Program-made: the position numbers and the translations under genes
DNA from: DASXUG01 sp964620425
Lineage (GTDB): Bacteria > Pseudomonadota > Gammaproteobacteria > Burkholderiales > Methylophilaceae
Reading direction: 5' to 3'
Length of the DNA stretch: 64,000 bases
NCBI GenBank assembly: GCA_964620425.1
Contig: CAZUGV010000009.1
Span: 14,415-78,414 of the forward strand
Notes under the pieces: generated by a model
Told to the model about the DNA's origin: nothing
Database searches by the model: none
What the model saw: the letters and a program-made list of their open reading frames with translations, nothing else
Part shown: in pieces, positions 26,249 through 35,074 of the stretch
Position numbering within the stretch: the first letter of the stretch is position 1
Layout of the letters: each line of letters opens with the position of its first letter

Positions 26249-26789
26249 AAATTTCGCCCCAGCTTTCGTCCCACATACAATGTTTGATTTTATGACGATT
26301 AGCAATCAGCTCATCAATGCTAGGCTCATCATTTAAAGCACGTTTCAAGGCTAATTTAATCGCTTCGTAGTTGTTTTTGTACATATCCGCTTTGTCCAAA
26401 TTAGCTTCTTTTGCACAACCTGGATCAATCCACAATAAAGCAATAATGCACAAATCATTCACTTGATCTTTAGGGATGATGCCTTCGATAACCGCATCTA
26501 AAATACCATCAGCTACCGCAGCTTGTACCACGCCACCAAACAACTCAATATTGAGTGAGTCTTTTAAAGTGACTTTTGGCACCATCATAGTGGCTGGGCG
26601 TACTAGTTGGTTGATATCACGCACAGCAAACATCGCTGTATGGCCTTTAGTTTGTGCCATCATGTTGGCAAATGCAGTGCCCACTGGACCATCTACCGCA
26701 CCGATTAAAATTTCTGGCATTGCGGCTGTAACGTCTTTACCTTCTGAAAATACGGTAGCTTCGCCCGCTTTAAATACGATTTTTGACAT
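26247..26789 (-). CDS. formaldehyde-activating enzyme homologue lacking the catalytic His
   Basis: Fae condenses formaldehyde with tetrahydromethanopterin in methylotrophs. This 180-residue protein aligns with Fae across its length: the GEA start, EILIGAVDGPVGTAFAN, the PKVTLKDSLNIELFGGVVQAAVADG region, IEGIIPKDQVNDLCIIALLWIDP and KNNYEAIKLALKRALNDEP. However, the His of the conserved A-H-I-D-L segment of canonical Fae is replaced here (AMPEIL, residues 23-28). It is therefore a Fae paralogue (Fae2/Fae3-like) whose activity is doubtful; it could be a C1 sensor or carrier. AGAAGGA Shine-Dalgarno is present. No H4MPT-pathway genes are adjacent. Confidence 0.85.
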   Translation of the reverse strand: MSKIVFKAGEATVFSEGKDVTAAMPEILIGAVDGPVGTAFANMMAQTKGHTAMFAVRDINQLVRPATMMVPKVTLKDSLNIELFGGVVQAAVADGILDAVIEGIIPKDQVNDLCIIALLWIDPGCAKEANLDKADMYKNNYEAIKLALKRALNDEPSIDELIANRHKIKHCMWDESWGEI

Positions 26790-26899
26790 GGAGTTTCCTT
26801 CTGTTGAAAAGTTGGGTTAAAAATTAGAACGAAATACGAAATGCATTTTTGACTGGCATGAATTTTAATGGATAAGCCATGAATTAGCAAAACTCTAAA

Positions 26900-27322
26900 C
26901 TAGTTAAAATATAAGCACATATCACGATGCGGAATCCCCGCATCCAGATACTCACCACCCGTTAAAACAAAACCAGACTTGATATAAAAGCCAATCGCCT
27001 GCGTTTGTGCAGAAATACTAATGTGCGTCCATCTTGCACCTACCGCATAATCAACAGCGGCTTGCAACAACGCGCTACCAACCCCTTGCATACGATAATC
27101 TGGCAGCACCGCCATACGCCCTAATTTGTAATCAGTTAATAATCGGGCACAGCCTATCGGCGAGCCGCCTAAATCCCAAGCAATCAAATGTACTGCGGTT
27201 TTGTCTAGCCCATCCCACTCCAGCGCAACGGGGACTTTTTGCTCTTTGATAAATACTTGTTCACGGATGGCGGTTAAGGCAGCTTGATTTTTTTGCCAGG
27301 TAGTTTCTGCAATGGTAAACAT
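26900..27322 (-). CDS. GNAT family N-acetyltransferase
   Basis: A 140-residue acetyl-CoA-dependent acetyltransferase. It shows the N-terminal REQVFIKEQKVPVALEWDG seen in ElaA/YjcF-type members. The CoA-binding motif A follows: GRMAVLPDYRMQGVGSALLQAAV, with the R-x-x-G-x-G turn near residue 77. The C-terminal FYIKSGFVLTGGEY segment is motif B. Substrate unknown. It is co-directional with the fae homologue, 110 bp upstream of it, and divergent from the DoxX gene. Confidence 0.88.
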   Translation of the reverse strand: MFTIAETTWQKNQAALTAIREQVFIKEQKVPVALEWDGLDKTAVHLIAWDLGGSPIGCARLLTDYKLGRMAVLPDYRMQGVGSALLQAAVDYAVGARWTHISISAQTQAIGFYIKSGFVLTGGEYLDAGIPHRDMCLYFN

Positions 27323-27495
27323 GGTTGATTGAATTTGTGCTTTTATTCGTTAGCTTGATATGCTCACGATACCTCTATTCTAAAGATTCGCCTATTGAGA
27401 TTCGCCTATTGCGACAAATACCACTTACAGGCATTATGTCGCTCTCGCAATTGTTACTCAAATGTAAAATCATAAAGGTTATAAAGGTAAATGTA

Positions 27496-27879
27496 ATGAA
27501 TAAAAACTTAGGATTCGTCGCACGCGTTTTGTTATCACTCGTTTTTTTGGGCTTGGTTTATGGAAAGTTAATGGTAATTACCAACACGCCTGATGGCTAT
27601 TTGATGTACCAACAAAGCCTAGGTCAGCAATTCGGCTTACCTGGCATTTTTGCGCCATTGCTTATTTTAATTCAAATTACGGGTGGGCTTGCGTTGTTAC
27701 TAGGCTACAAAACTAGATTCTTTGCATTTTTGATGGCGGGCTTCTCAGTATTTTTAGCCATTATTCTGGGAAAAGTAGTATTAGATGTAATGTTTTTATA
27801 TTTAGGCATTGCTGGCGGTTTAATCAGCCTTGGCAATAATCCAAACACAGCATTTTCCCTTGATAATTTAAAGAAATAA
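27496..27879 (+). CDS. DoxX family membrane protein
   Basis: A 127-residue, four-helix membrane protein of the DoxX family (DoxD/quinol-oxidase-associated or redox membrane proteins). Helices lie at about residues 5-22, 47-68, 72-90 and 92-112. The family-typical start LGFVARVLLSLVFLGLVYGKL is present, as is the GGLALLLGYKTRFFAF turn. The frame is open from 27325, but ATG 27496 has AAAGG upstream and matches family length. Function is unclear; DoxX proteins are linked to membrane redox and osmotic stress. Confidence 0.85.
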   Translation: MNKNLGFVARVLLSLVFLGLVYGKLMVITNTPDGYLMYQQSLGQQFGLPGIFAPLLILIQITGGLALLLGYKTRFFAFLMAGFSVFLAIILGKVVLDVMFLYLGIAGGLISLGNNPNTAFSLDNLKK

Positions 27880-27896
27880 ATCCAAGCCAAAGTATC

Positions 27897-27937
27897 AGCT
27901 TAATAAAAAGGCGCTGAATACGCTTTTTTATTAAGCT
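27897..27937. terminator. bidirectional terminator between doxX-like gene and ispH
   Basis: A near-perfect palindrome with AGCTTAATAAAAA/TTTTTATTAAGCT arms and a short G+C stem. It overlaps the ispH stop codon and serves both convergent genes. Confidence 0.85.
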
Positions 27938-28857
27938 GAGGTTAGATTCTTAGGTAATTGAAACACTACGTTTTCAACCACGCCTTCTAACTCAGTCACT
28001 TTTCCGCCACTTAAAGCTTCCAACTTAGCAATCACTTCTTTAATTAAAATTTCTGGGGCAGAAGCGCCAGCTGATACACCAATACGCTTCTTGCCGATAA
28101 CCCAAGCGGGGTCTAAGTAACTGGCATTATCCACCATATAAGCTTCTGCACCTTGGTTTTGAGCGACCTCTCTCAAACGGTTAGAGTTTGAGCTATTGGG
28201 TGAACCGACCACAATGACTAAATCGCAATCCTTCGCCATGACTTTAATCGCATCTTGGCGATTTTGAGTGGCGTAGCAAATGGAGTCACTTTTTGGCGCT
28301 GAGATTTCTGGAAAGCGTTGTTTAAGTGCGGTCACAATGGTGGCGGCATCATCTATCGATAGCGTGGTCTGCGTCACATAAGCCAGCTTTGTGGGGTCTT
28401 TTACTTTTAGAGCAGCAACATCTTCAGGTGTTTCAACCAAATACATGCCACCCTCCGATTGCCCCATCGTGCCTTCAACCTCAGGATGCCCTTTGTGACC
28501 AATCATTACGATTTCTTTATCCGCCGCGCGCATTTTGGCAACTTCAATATGTACTTTAGTCACAAGCGGACACGTCGCATCAAATACTCTTAAGCCCCGC
28601 AGCTCGGCCTCAGCACGCACTTCCTTTGAAACCCCATGTGCGCTAAAAATTAGCGTATTTCCAGCAGGGACATCTTCCAACTCATCCACAAAAATTGCAC
28701 CTTTGGCCTTGAGCTCATCTACCACGTATTTGTTATGTACGACCTCATGGCGAACATAAATGGGCGCACCAAACTTCTCAAGTGCTTGCTCTACAATGAT
28801 AATTGCACGGTCAACACCAGCACAAAAACCGCGTGGATTAGCAAGTAATATGTCCAT
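27931..28857 (-). CDS. ispH: 4-hydroxy-3-methylbut-2-enyl diphosphate reductase
   Basis: Last step of the MEP isoprenoid pathway, a 4Fe-4S reductase yielding IPP and DMAPP. The 308-residue protein carries the three cluster cysteines: Cys12 in [12 protein letters not shown], Cys95 in [11 protein letters not shown] and Cys193 in [11 protein letters not shown]. The [13 protein letters not shown] and SAHGVSKEV substrate motifs are also present. It is the last gene of a leftward cluster after a CbiB-like gene (43 bp gap). ErpA, encoded at 3.2 kb, is known to serve IspH in E. coli. Confidence 0.97.
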   Translation of the reverse strand: MDILLANPRGFCAGVDRAIIIVEQALEKFGAPIYVRHEVVHNKYVVDELKAKGAIFVDELEDVPAGNTLIFSAHGVSKEVRAEAELRGLRVFDATCPLVTKVHIEVAKMRAADKEIVMIGHKGHPEVEGTMGQSEGGMYLVETPEDVAALKVKDPTKLAYVTQTTLSIDDAATIVTALKQRFPEISAPKSDSICYATQNRQDAIKVMAKDCDLVIVVGSPNSSNSNRLREVAQNQGAEAYMVDNASYLDPAWVIGKKRIGVSAGASAPEILIKEVIAKLEALSGGKVTELEGVVENVVFQLPKNLTSA

Positions 28858-28900
28858 TATTAAAAACCTACAATCAAAACGTTGAAAATAAACAAATGAT

Positions 28901-29803
28901 CTAGCGGCCTAACCAGTGCGCGAATGTAAGCAAACCTAGCAAACCTAGCATTAAAATTAATACGCGCCAAACTAGCCCAATCGCACTTTGCAAGTAGTCC
29001 GCATCAGCCTCGTCGCCCAAGCCGAGCTCGGGGCGAAAATCGATAATCCCGCGATAAGGAAGTGACTCGCCAAGTTTAACTCCAAGCGCACCAGCTCCGC
29101 TCGCGAGGATAATACCTAAACATTTATCAGGCCATAATGCCGCTTGTGTGCGCCAGCAGTAAACCGCATCTTCGAAGTCTCCCACCACCGCAAATGCCGC
29201 GCCTGTGACTCGCGCTGGCAACCACTCCATATAATTAAACATACGATGAGAAAACTGGTAAAACGGGCTGCCATCGGCGACAGTCCATTGAGATTTTAGT
29301 AAATGAGATAAGCGATAAAGCAAAGCGCCTGCGGGACCCAATAAAGCAAACCAAAAAATTGGCGCAAACAGACCATGATGTGCGCGCCTAAAGATGGTTT
29401 CAATACTGACAACAGCAATTTGATTTAAGGTGTAGTTGTTGCTGGCAGAACCGTCCCAAGCTGAAAGCAATTGTCTTGCTTGGTCAATATTAAAATCACG
29501 TAATGCCACCACAATTTGCTCTGCATGACTTCCAAATCGGCTAAAGCGCAAGGTAAGATAAAGCACGGCTACGCCCAACAATAGATTTATTTCTAGCAAC
29601 CAATAGTAGAGAACGGCAACCAATAGTGAGGGCAGTAAACCAGCAATAATCCAAGCGATAACGCCGTGGGCGTATTGACCACCATTAAAATTTTGCTCGA
29701 TAAACTTGGCAAAAGGCGCAAAAAACTCTTTGAGCCAATCTTTCTGTTTTAATGGGCGGTAATATCCGAGCAGTAACGCTCCGATGAGGGCGAGTAAATT
29801 CAT
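28901..29803 (-). CDS. CobD/CbiB (AmpE-like) family membrane protein
   Basis: A 300-residue polytopic membrane protein with about five helices. The pattern [13 protein letters not shown] near the start, [16 protein letters not shown] near residue 160, and [22 protein letters not shown] near residue 205 match betaproteobacterial CobD/CbiB relatives. CbiB makes adenosylcobinamide phosphate; AmpE is a related beta-lactamase-regulon protein. No cobalamin genes are nearby, so a CbiB enzymatic role is not supported by context. It is 36 bp downstream of a membrane-anchored orphan and 43 bp upstream of ispH. Confidence 0.75.
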   Translation of the reverse strand: MNLLALIGALLLGYYRPLKQKDWLKEFFAPFAKFIEQNFNGGQYAHGVIAWIIAGLLPSLLVAVLYYWLLEINLLLGVAVLYLTLRFSRFGSHAEQIVVALRDFNIDQARQLLSAWDGSASNNYTLNQIAVVSIETIFRRAHHGLFAPIFWFALLGPAGALLYRLSHLLKSQWTVADGSPFYQFSHRMFNYMEWLPARVTGAAFAVVGDFEDAVYCWRTQAALWPDKCLGIILASGAGALGVKLGESLPYRGIIDFRPELGLGDEADADYLQSAIGLVWRVLILMLGLLGLLTFAHWLGR

Positions 29804-29839
29804 AGTAATGATTTTATCACTTCATTTTCTAGCCACTGA

Positions 29840-30367
29840 TTATTTCACTATTTGATTTTTATTTAAAGGCATTTCAACCTTTAGTACGCTCTTATGATAC
29901 GTTTCTATGGTCGGCAAATTAAATGGTATGTTTTGTGATTGTGTAAACTTTAGCAACGCAGAATAAGTTTTACCATAAGCCAGCAAGGGGTGTGCCTTAA
30001 TTTTTGCTACCACAACTTGCTGAACAGCAATATCCGCACTCAACAATGGCGGTTTGATTAGCACGTTTTCATCTACAACATAGCCAATTCTCGCCTTTAA
30101 GTCATGATAGGGCGTTCTTCTTGGATCCGTCATGACCAAGGTAATTTCTGCAGTATGCTCAATTTTTTGCTGCTTTAAATAAAACAACACTTCTTGTTGT
30201 TTTTCACTTAATTTGGAGTACGCGCCTGTCGCCTCTAAGTAAACATAATGGTAGCCGCCACCTTGTGTAAACTCGACCGATGCAGAAGAAAATAGCCCCC
30301 ACCACCATAGCACCGTGGAGACAGGCAAAGCAAATACGAGTAGAAAGTAAGGTAATTGTTTTTTCAC
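29840..30367 (-). CDS. membrane-anchored protein, possibly GyrI-like
   Basis: I do not firmly recognise this 175-residue protein. An N-terminal hydrophobic segment (residues about 6-28, FLLVFALPVSTVLWWWGLF) anchors a periplasmic or exported domain. It has the spacing of a GyrI-like ligand-binding domain (residues about 38-165): MTDPRRTPYHDLKARIGYVV resembles the first repeat, and ETYHKSVLKVEMPL the closing strand. No cysteine is present. It is the first gene of the cluster with the CbiB-like gene and ispH. Confidence 0.55.
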   Translation of the reverse strand: MKKQLPYFLLVFALPVSTVLWWWGLFSSASVEFTQGGGYHYVYLEATGAYSKLSEKQQEVLFYLKQQKIEHTAEITLVMTDPRRTPYHDLKARIGYVVDENVLIKPPLLSADIAVQQVVVAKIKAHPLLAYGKTYSALLKFTQSQNIPFNLPTIETYHKSVLKVEMPLNKNQIVK

Positions 30368-30497
30368 AAAATAATTTCTTTAATTAATCATTTGAAGCCA
30401 AGTAGGTAAACTGCCAACTGGAAGATACCACATGCTAGGATGCATTGCATATTCTGATTGGCACGCTTTGGGTTGGTTACCCGTGGGTTGAAGCTAG

Positions 30498-30527
30498 TTT
30501 AAGTTGTCACAACTTAAGTTGTATAAT
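30498..30527 (+). promoter_or_regulatory. purU promoter with palindromic operator candidate
   Basis: A perfect -10 TATAAT (30522-30527) and weak -35 TTTAAG (30498-30503), 18-bp spacer, 45 bp before purU. The palindrome AAGTTGT-C-ACAACTT (30501-30515) sits in the spacer, a typical repressor position. Confidence 0.5.
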
Positions 30528-30571
30528 GTGCGTCTAATCTTACTGAATAAACTCATGTACTGAATAACATC

Positions 30572-31426
30572 ATGAAAAATACTGCCACTTTACTCGTCAC
30601 CTGCCCAGACCAAAAAGGCATTGTTGCCGCCATTGCTGATTTTTTGTTTCAACAAAACGCCAACATTTTACATGCAGACCAACACCAAGATGCTGAAAAT
30701 AATTTATTTTTAATGCGTGTCGAATGGGATTTAAGCGACTGCACTTTAAATGCGGATAATTTTTCTGGCTTGTTCATGCCAATTGCCACGCGCTTACAGA
30801 TGCAATGGCAACTCAATTTGTCGCAAAAACGTCAGCGTATTGCGATTATGGTTTCGCAATATGACCATTGCTTGGCAGATTTATTACACCGCCATCAAAG
30901 TGGTGAGCTAGAGTGTGATATTCCTCTCATCATTAGCAACCATTTAGACACAAAACGCTTGGCTGATTTCTACGGCATTCCTTTCCATCATATTGTCGTC
31001 AATAAAGAAAATAAGGCGGATGCCGAGGCGCAACAGTTTGCTTTATTTGATGAATACAAAATTGATTTAATCGTTCTTGCGCGATATATGCAGATTTTAT
31101 CGCCAGATTTTGTAAAGCGCTATCCACAGCGCATTATCAATATTCACCACTCATTTTTGCCTGCCTTCATTGGCGCACGCCCTTATCATCGTGCCTTTGA
31201 GCGCGGCGTTAAATTGATTGGCGCAACCAGCCACTATGTCACCGAAGTGCTAGATGAAGGCCCAATTATTGAGCAAGATATTGACCGCATTTCACACCGC
31301 GACCAAGTAGAAGATTTGATTCAGAAGGGGCGCGATTTAGAGCGCATTGTGCTATCGCGCGCGGTACGCTGGCATGTGGAAAACCGTATTTTGCCTTACG
31401 CGAATAAAACAGTGATTTTTGATTAG
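30572..31426 (+). CDS. purU: formyltetrahydrofolate deformylase
   Basis: Hydrolyses 10-formyl-THF to formate and THF, balancing the one-carbon pool. The 284-residue protein has an N-terminal ACT domain (residues about 5-80, LLVTCPDQKGIVAAIADFL). The C-terminal formyltransferase-like domain carries catalytic residues in NIHHSFLPAFIGARPYHRAFERG and GATSHYVTEVLDEGPIIEQD. In a methylotroph it can supply formate from the methylene/formyl-THF branch, relevant to the C1 units released by MgdABCD; this metabolic link is inference. Confidence 0.96.
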   Translation: MKNTATLLVTCPDQKGIVAAIADFLFQQNANILHADQHQDAENNLFLMRVEWDLSDCTLNADNFSGLFMPIATRLQMQWQLNLSQKRQRIAIMVSQYDHCLADLLHRHQSGELECDIPLIISNHLDTKRLADFYGIPFHHIVVNKENKADAEAQQFALFDEYKIDLIVLARYMQILSPDFVKRYPQRIINIHHSFLPAFIGARPYHRAFERGVKLIGATSHYVTEVLDEGPIIEQDIDRISHRDQVEDLIQKGRDLERIVLSRAVRWHVENRILPYANKTVIFD

Positions 31427-31473
31427 GCCGCTAATTTATATGCGAAGTTATTTGCGTTCAATCAACGCCCAAC

Positions 31474-31504
31474 AAAAAAGCCAGACATTCAGTCTGGCTT
31501 TTTT
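31474..31504. terminator. intrinsic terminator after purU
   Basis: AAAAAAGCCAGAC-ATTCA-GTCTGGCTTTTTT, perfect 13-bp arms. It lies between convergent purU and the 47-codon secreted-peptide gene and can serve both. Confidence 0.93.
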
Positions 31505-31518
31505 CCTTTTGGCGCAGG

Positions 31519-31662
31519 TTATTGTGCAGGCACAAAATCTGGCAATGGTTCAATCACAGGTTCATCAACAGGTGCAATTTCTGGCAATGCATCGCCAGCA
31601 TGAACCATAGGTAAGGTATTTAACGCAAATGCAGCCAATACTAAAAGTAATGCTTTCTTCAT
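31519..31662 (-). CDS. small secreted peptide (47 aa), proline- and acid-rich
   Basis: A short gene with strong support: AAGGAG exactly 6 bp before ATG, a clear Sec signal peptide (KK, then a Leu/Ala-rich core, cleavage after VHA near residue 22), and a shared terminator at 31474-31504. The mature piece is only about 25 residues, acidic and proline-rich, ending PLPDFVPAQ, with no cysteine. The function is unknown; I know no family for it. It lies alone between purU and lysA. Confidence 0.7.
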   Translation of the reverse strand: MKKALLLVLAAFALNTLPMVHAGDALPEIAPVDEPVIEPLPDFVPAQ

Positions 31663-31860
31663 CTCCATCTCCTTAATTTTAGATTTTTAATCATTCCATC
31701 TGCATAGCACTCTTAAAAAATGCATGCATTAAAATGCACAATAACTAACACAAACTTACAATTCCGTAACAATATTCGGAAGTGCTAATCTACGCTTTCT
31801 AGCCAGCGCACGCAACTGTATTTTTAAGACAAACTGATGTCACGTCATGTGTATTTTGTA

Positions 31861-33114
31861 TTAAGGTTTCTCGCTAGTCGCAGACTCTGCTGCAAATAAT
31901 GCGCTAATGGTTTCACGTTTGCGGATACACCAAAAGTCATCACCATCAACCATCACTTCTGCCGCACGAGGGCGCGTATTGTAGTTGCTAGACATGCTCA
32001 TGCCATAAGCCCCTGCGGAGAGAATCGCTAGCAAGTCACCCTGCTCAAGTGAGAGCGCTCTATCGTGGCCAAGAAAGTCACCGCTTTCACACACGGGACC
32101 AACCACTTCATACACTTGTGGTGTATCGCCATGAGGCTTAACTGCAACAATATCATGATACGCATCGTACAATGCGGGGCGCATTAAGTCGTTCATCGCT
32201 GCATCTACAATCGCAAAATTTTTGCTTTCGGTGTGCTTTAAATATTCCACTTTGGTAATCAATGTACCTGCATTACCTACCAAAGCACGTCCTGGCTCAA
32301 ACACCATTTTTACTTGGCGACCTTCTAGCTTTTGACGCATGGCAGCGGCATACGTTGCAAACTCAGGTGGAGTTTCGTCTGAATAACAGATGCCAATGCC
32401 ACCACCCGCATCAATATGGCGAATGGTAATGCCAGCCGCTTCGAGCTGATCTACCAACACCAAAACGCGATCAAGCGCATCTAAAAATGGGGAAAGCTCG
32501 GTGAGTTGCGAGCCAATATGGCAATCCACACCGTGAATCTCAATATTGCTCATGCTTTTGGCTTGCTGATACAGACTGAGCGCATCTTCATACGCCACAC
32601 CGAATTTGTTATTTTTCAAGCCTGTAGAAATGTAAGGGTGGGTTTTTGCATCCACATTTGGGTTGACGCGCAGGGATACAGGCGCGACTTTATTCATGCT
32701 TGCTGCTACTTGATTTAAACGCGTTAATTCTGCTGCGGACTCTACGTTAAAGCAGAAAATGCCTGCTTCTAACGCGGCTCGCATTTCTGTTTCTGTTTTA
32801 CCAACCCCTGAAAAAACAACTTTTGCGGGGTCTCCACCCGCCGCAATCACGCGGGCGAGTTCGCCGCCAGACACAATATCAAACCCAGCGCCTAACTTGG
32901 CAAACAAATTTAAAATCGCCAAACTTGGGTTGGCTTTGACGGCAAAGCACACCAAATGGTCTGTACCTGCAAAACCTGCGGAAAACTGCTTAAACGCATG
33001 TTCCAACGCGGTTTTGGAATACACATAACAAGGTGTATCAAACGCTTGGGCGATTTTAGAAATAGCTACATTGTCGGCGTGTAGTTCGCCATTTTTATAG
33101 TTGAAGGTGTTCAC
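31861..33114 (-). CDS. lysA: diaminopimelate decarboxylase
   Basis: PLP enzyme converting meso-diaminopimelate to L-lysine. The 417-residue protein has the PLP-binding Lys60 in CFAVKANPS, the HIDAGGGIGICY glycine-rich loop, the EPGRALVGNAG motif, and the active-site GPVCESGDFLG and SAGAYGMSMSSNYN segments. The start is GTG at 33114, only 3 bp after the lptM stop, so translation is probably coupled to the upstream lipoprotein gene, the arrangement seen in many proteobacteria. Confidence 0.96.
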   Translation of the reverse strand: MNTFNYKNGELHADNVAISKIAQAFDTPCYVYSKTALEHAFKQFSAGFAGTDHLVCFAVKANPSLAILNLFAKLGAGFDIVSGGELARVIAAGGDPAKVVFSGVGKTETEMRAALEAGIFCFNVESAAELTRLNQVAASMNKVAPVSLRVNPNVDAKTHPYISTGLKNNKFGVAYEDALSLYQQAKSMSNIEIHGVDCHIGSQLTELSPFLDALDRVLVLVDQLEAAGITIRHIDAGGGIGICYSDETPPEFATYAAAMRQKLEGRQVKMVFEPGRALVGNAGTLITKVEYLKHTESKNFAIVDAAMNDLMRPALYDAYHDIVAVKPHGDTPQVYEVVGPVCESGDFLGHDRALSLEQGDLLAILSAGAYGMSMSSNYNTRPRAAEVMVDGDDFWCIRKRETISALFAAESATSEKP

Positions 33115-33117
33115 GAG

Positions 33118-33294
33118 TTACTTGGTTTCTTTATTGATAGGTTGTGTGGCTGATGGAGCAGTTGTACTTGTATCGGTTGTGGGTGCAACAGGCGCATTTT
33201 TTTGTGGATAACGTTGTTCAGGTAGATACAAAGCGCCTTTTATACCGCAGGCACTCAAATTCACCAACAAGAATAAGCACAAAAAATAACGCAT
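33118..33294 (-). CDS. lptM: LPS translocon maturation chaperone-like lipoprotein LptM
   Basis: A 58-residue lipoprotein (YifL/LptM family). The signal peptide ends in the lipobox LSAC with lipidated Cys16, directly followed by the diagnostic GIKGALYLPEQ (family pattern CG-x-KG-x-LYLP). LptM helps the LptDE outer-membrane complex that exports LPS to mature. The remaining 30 residues are disordered, rich in Thr, Pro and Ala. The position immediately upstream of lysA, 3 bp apart, is the standard synteny. Confidence 0.9.
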   Translation of the reverse strand: MRYFLCLFLLVNLSACGIKGALYLPEQRYPQKNAPVAPTTDTSTTAPSATQPINKETK

Positions 33295-33337
33295 TTTAAA
33301 TCGTCCAATTAAAAATTATTTGCATACAAATTATTAG

Positions 33338-33366
33338 CAAATTTGCACTTGGACAAATTTGCACTT
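33338..33366. repeat. 13-bp direct repeat in the lptM-pilE divergent gap
   Basis: CAAATTTGCACTT occurs at 33338-33350 and again at 33354-33366, a 16-bp period. It lies 44 bp upstream of lptM and about 160 bp upstream of the pilin gene. It may be tandem sites for a transcription factor. Confidence 0.5.
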
Positions 33367-33528
33367 ACTAATGATTTAACTAATTGAATTTTAGCATAAA
33401 GAGTGACCAACTCTGTCCAACTTATAGCAACAATACCGCTTGTCAGCGCTACAAAGCCGATTATCGGTTTATGCTAGACAGTTGAAAATAATTACTGGCA
33501 TAGTGTATTGACTATAGAAGGAAATGCA

Positions 33529-33975
33529 ATGAAAAAAGGAAATGTAATGCACAACATCAAATCAAACATACAACAAGGATTTACATTGATAGAGCTGATG
33601 ATTGTGGTTGCGATTATTGGAATTTTGGCGGCAGTGGCAATGCCTTCTTATTCTGATTACGTGACACGCGGTTATTTAGTTGAAGCGACTAGCGCACTAC
33701 CTGCGGCTCGCGCTAATGCGGAGCAGTTTTACCAAGACAATCGCACATACATTGGCATCACTTGCCCAACCGAAACAACAAGATGGCGGTTTGATTGCAC
33801 GACGACTCCAGCCACATTGACTACTTATAAGATTATTGCCATTGGTAAAGGTCCTGTAGCGGATTTTTCTTATTCAATCGACCAAGATAACGTGCAAAAA
33901 ACTGAAAGCCTAAAAACTGGCTGGGGAACTGCAGCAGCCACCTGCTGGAGCATAAGACGAGGTGGTGGATGTTAG
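33529..33975 (+). CDS. type IV minor pilin, PilE-like
   Basis: First gene of the minor-pilin operon. After a short leader the prepilin peptidase site [29 protein letters not shown] is present (cleavage after Gly, Glu at +5, hydrophobic helix). The globular domain has the PilE features [31 protein letters not shown] and a C-terminal disulfide pair. Total length is 148 residues from ATG 33529; a second in-frame ATG at 33547 has its own GGAA, because the region AAGGAAATG(C/T)AATG is tandemly duplicated. The stop overlaps the next gene's ATG. Confidence 0.9.
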   Translation: MKKGNVMHNIKSNIQQGFTLIELMIVVAIIGILAAVAMPSYSDYVTRGYLVEATSALPAARANAEQFYQDNRTYIGITCPTETTRWRFDCTTTPATLTTYKIIAIGKGPVADFSYSIDQDNVQKTESLKTGWGTAAATCWSIRRGGGC

Positions 33976-34556
33976 TTAAACCTAACCGCTTCAGCCACGC
34001 TGGCTTTACGCTGGTAGAGTTGATTATTGTTGTGTCGATAATCGGCATCATGTCGGCTATGGCGATGCCATCGTTTAGTCAATGGGTACGTGATGCTAAA
34101 ACCAGAACGGTAGCCGAAGCCATGCAAAATGGTCTGAGATTAGCGCAAGTTGAAGCCTTGCGCGGCGGTAGACCAGTGCAGTTTTTCTTAACAAATGATG
34201 CACCTAGCATCAATGCGACCAGCAACGCGAATGGTTTAAATTGGGTAATACGATCAGTGGATACTTTTCAAAACCCGATTGCCTTTGTGCAAGGTGGTAA
34301 TTTAGGCGGCGTAACCAACAATACCACTGTTACTGCGGTCAACACCAACAGCGGGATGATCACGTTTAATTCAATTGGTCGTCTAGTAACATACACGTTA
34401 GGCGTTGCCTCCGCCACTACTGGAGCGACCTTTCAAATAGTGTCGTCACAGGGCACAAACCCAAGACAGTTAAATGTGGTGGTTTCGCCTGCTGGCAGTG
34501 TCCGCATGTGTGATGCATCTAAAACACGCTCCGCCACCACCCCTGAAGGTTGCTAA
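33969..34556 (+). CDS. minor pilin, FimT/GspH family
   Basis: Pseudopilin of the pilus-initiating complex. The leader ends in [23 protein letters not shown] with Glu at +5, then a GspH-type domain begins at about residue 40 ([25 protein letters not shown]). The C-terminal half has [12 protein letters not shown] and ends with a cysteine pair (CDASK...GC). The 195-residue gene overlaps the upstream pilin gene by 7 bp (ATGTTAG), so it is translationally coupled. Confidence 0.9.
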   Translation: MLVKPNRFSHAGFTLVELIIVVSIIGIMSAMAMPSFSQWVRDAKTRTVAEAMQNGLRLAQVEALRGGRPVQFFLTNDAPSINATSNANGLNWVIRSVDTFQNPIAFVQGGNLGGVTNNTTVTAVNTNSGMITFNSIGRLVTYTLGVASATTGATFQIVSSQGTNPRQLNVVVSPAGSVRMCDASKTRSATTPEGC

Positions 34557-34629
34557 TCCCATGTTGTTAACCTCATGCGACAAAGTTCAACCACTAAAGC
34601 AATGTAGTTGATTTGATTAGGATAACGCC

Positions 34630-35064
34630 ATGAAAAAAATCAAAATCAAGCCCTTGAAAAAAATCCAAATAAAGCACAAGCAATCTGGCATGTTGCTGAT
34701 TGAAGTTTTGTTTTCCATTTTAATTTTCTCATTCGGCATTTTAGGCTTGGTTGGCATGCAAGCTATCTCCACCAAAAATGCAGTAAGCGCTGAGGATAGA
34801 ACCACTGCGGCTAGCTTGGCCAATGACATGGTCGCTCAAATGTGGCTGAGAAAGTCCTCAGATGTCACAGCTACACCACTTAAAACCGACTTTGAAAAAT
34901 GGAAAACGAGAGTAGCGAATAGTAACTTGAGCAATGTAGAAGTACCCACCGTTACCACAGCCAATGGCATTACTACGGTGACGGTTACTTGGAAATCGCC
35001 AGCATCTTCAGGCGGCTCATCTACACTAATCACCCATCAGTACAGCACCCAATTTAGCATGTAA
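34630..35064 (+). CDS. pilV: minor pilin PilV
   Basis: A 144-residue type IV pilus assembly protein. The basic leader, dense in lysine, ends QSG/MLLIEVLFSILIFSFGILG, the typical PilV N-terminus with Glu at +5. It is followed by LVGMQAISTKNAVSAEDRTTAASLANDM, a recurring PilV feature. PilV joins PilW and PilX in the priming complex at the pilus tip. It lies 73 bp after the FimT-like gene and 10 bp before pilW. Confidence 0.92.
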   Translation: MKKIKIKPLKKIQIKHKQSGMLLIEVLFSILIFSFGILGLVGMQAISTKNAVSAEDRTTAASLANDMVAQMWLRKSSDVTATPLKTDFEKWKTRVANSNLSNVEVPTVTTANGITTVTVTWKSPASSGGSSTLITHQYSTQFSM

Positions 35065-35074
35065 AGCAGAGTCT

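Noticed and set aside
33495..33513. Sigma-54-like TGGCA...TTGA before the minor pilin operon
   Set aside because: The GG-to-GA spacing is one base too long and the second element lacks GC.
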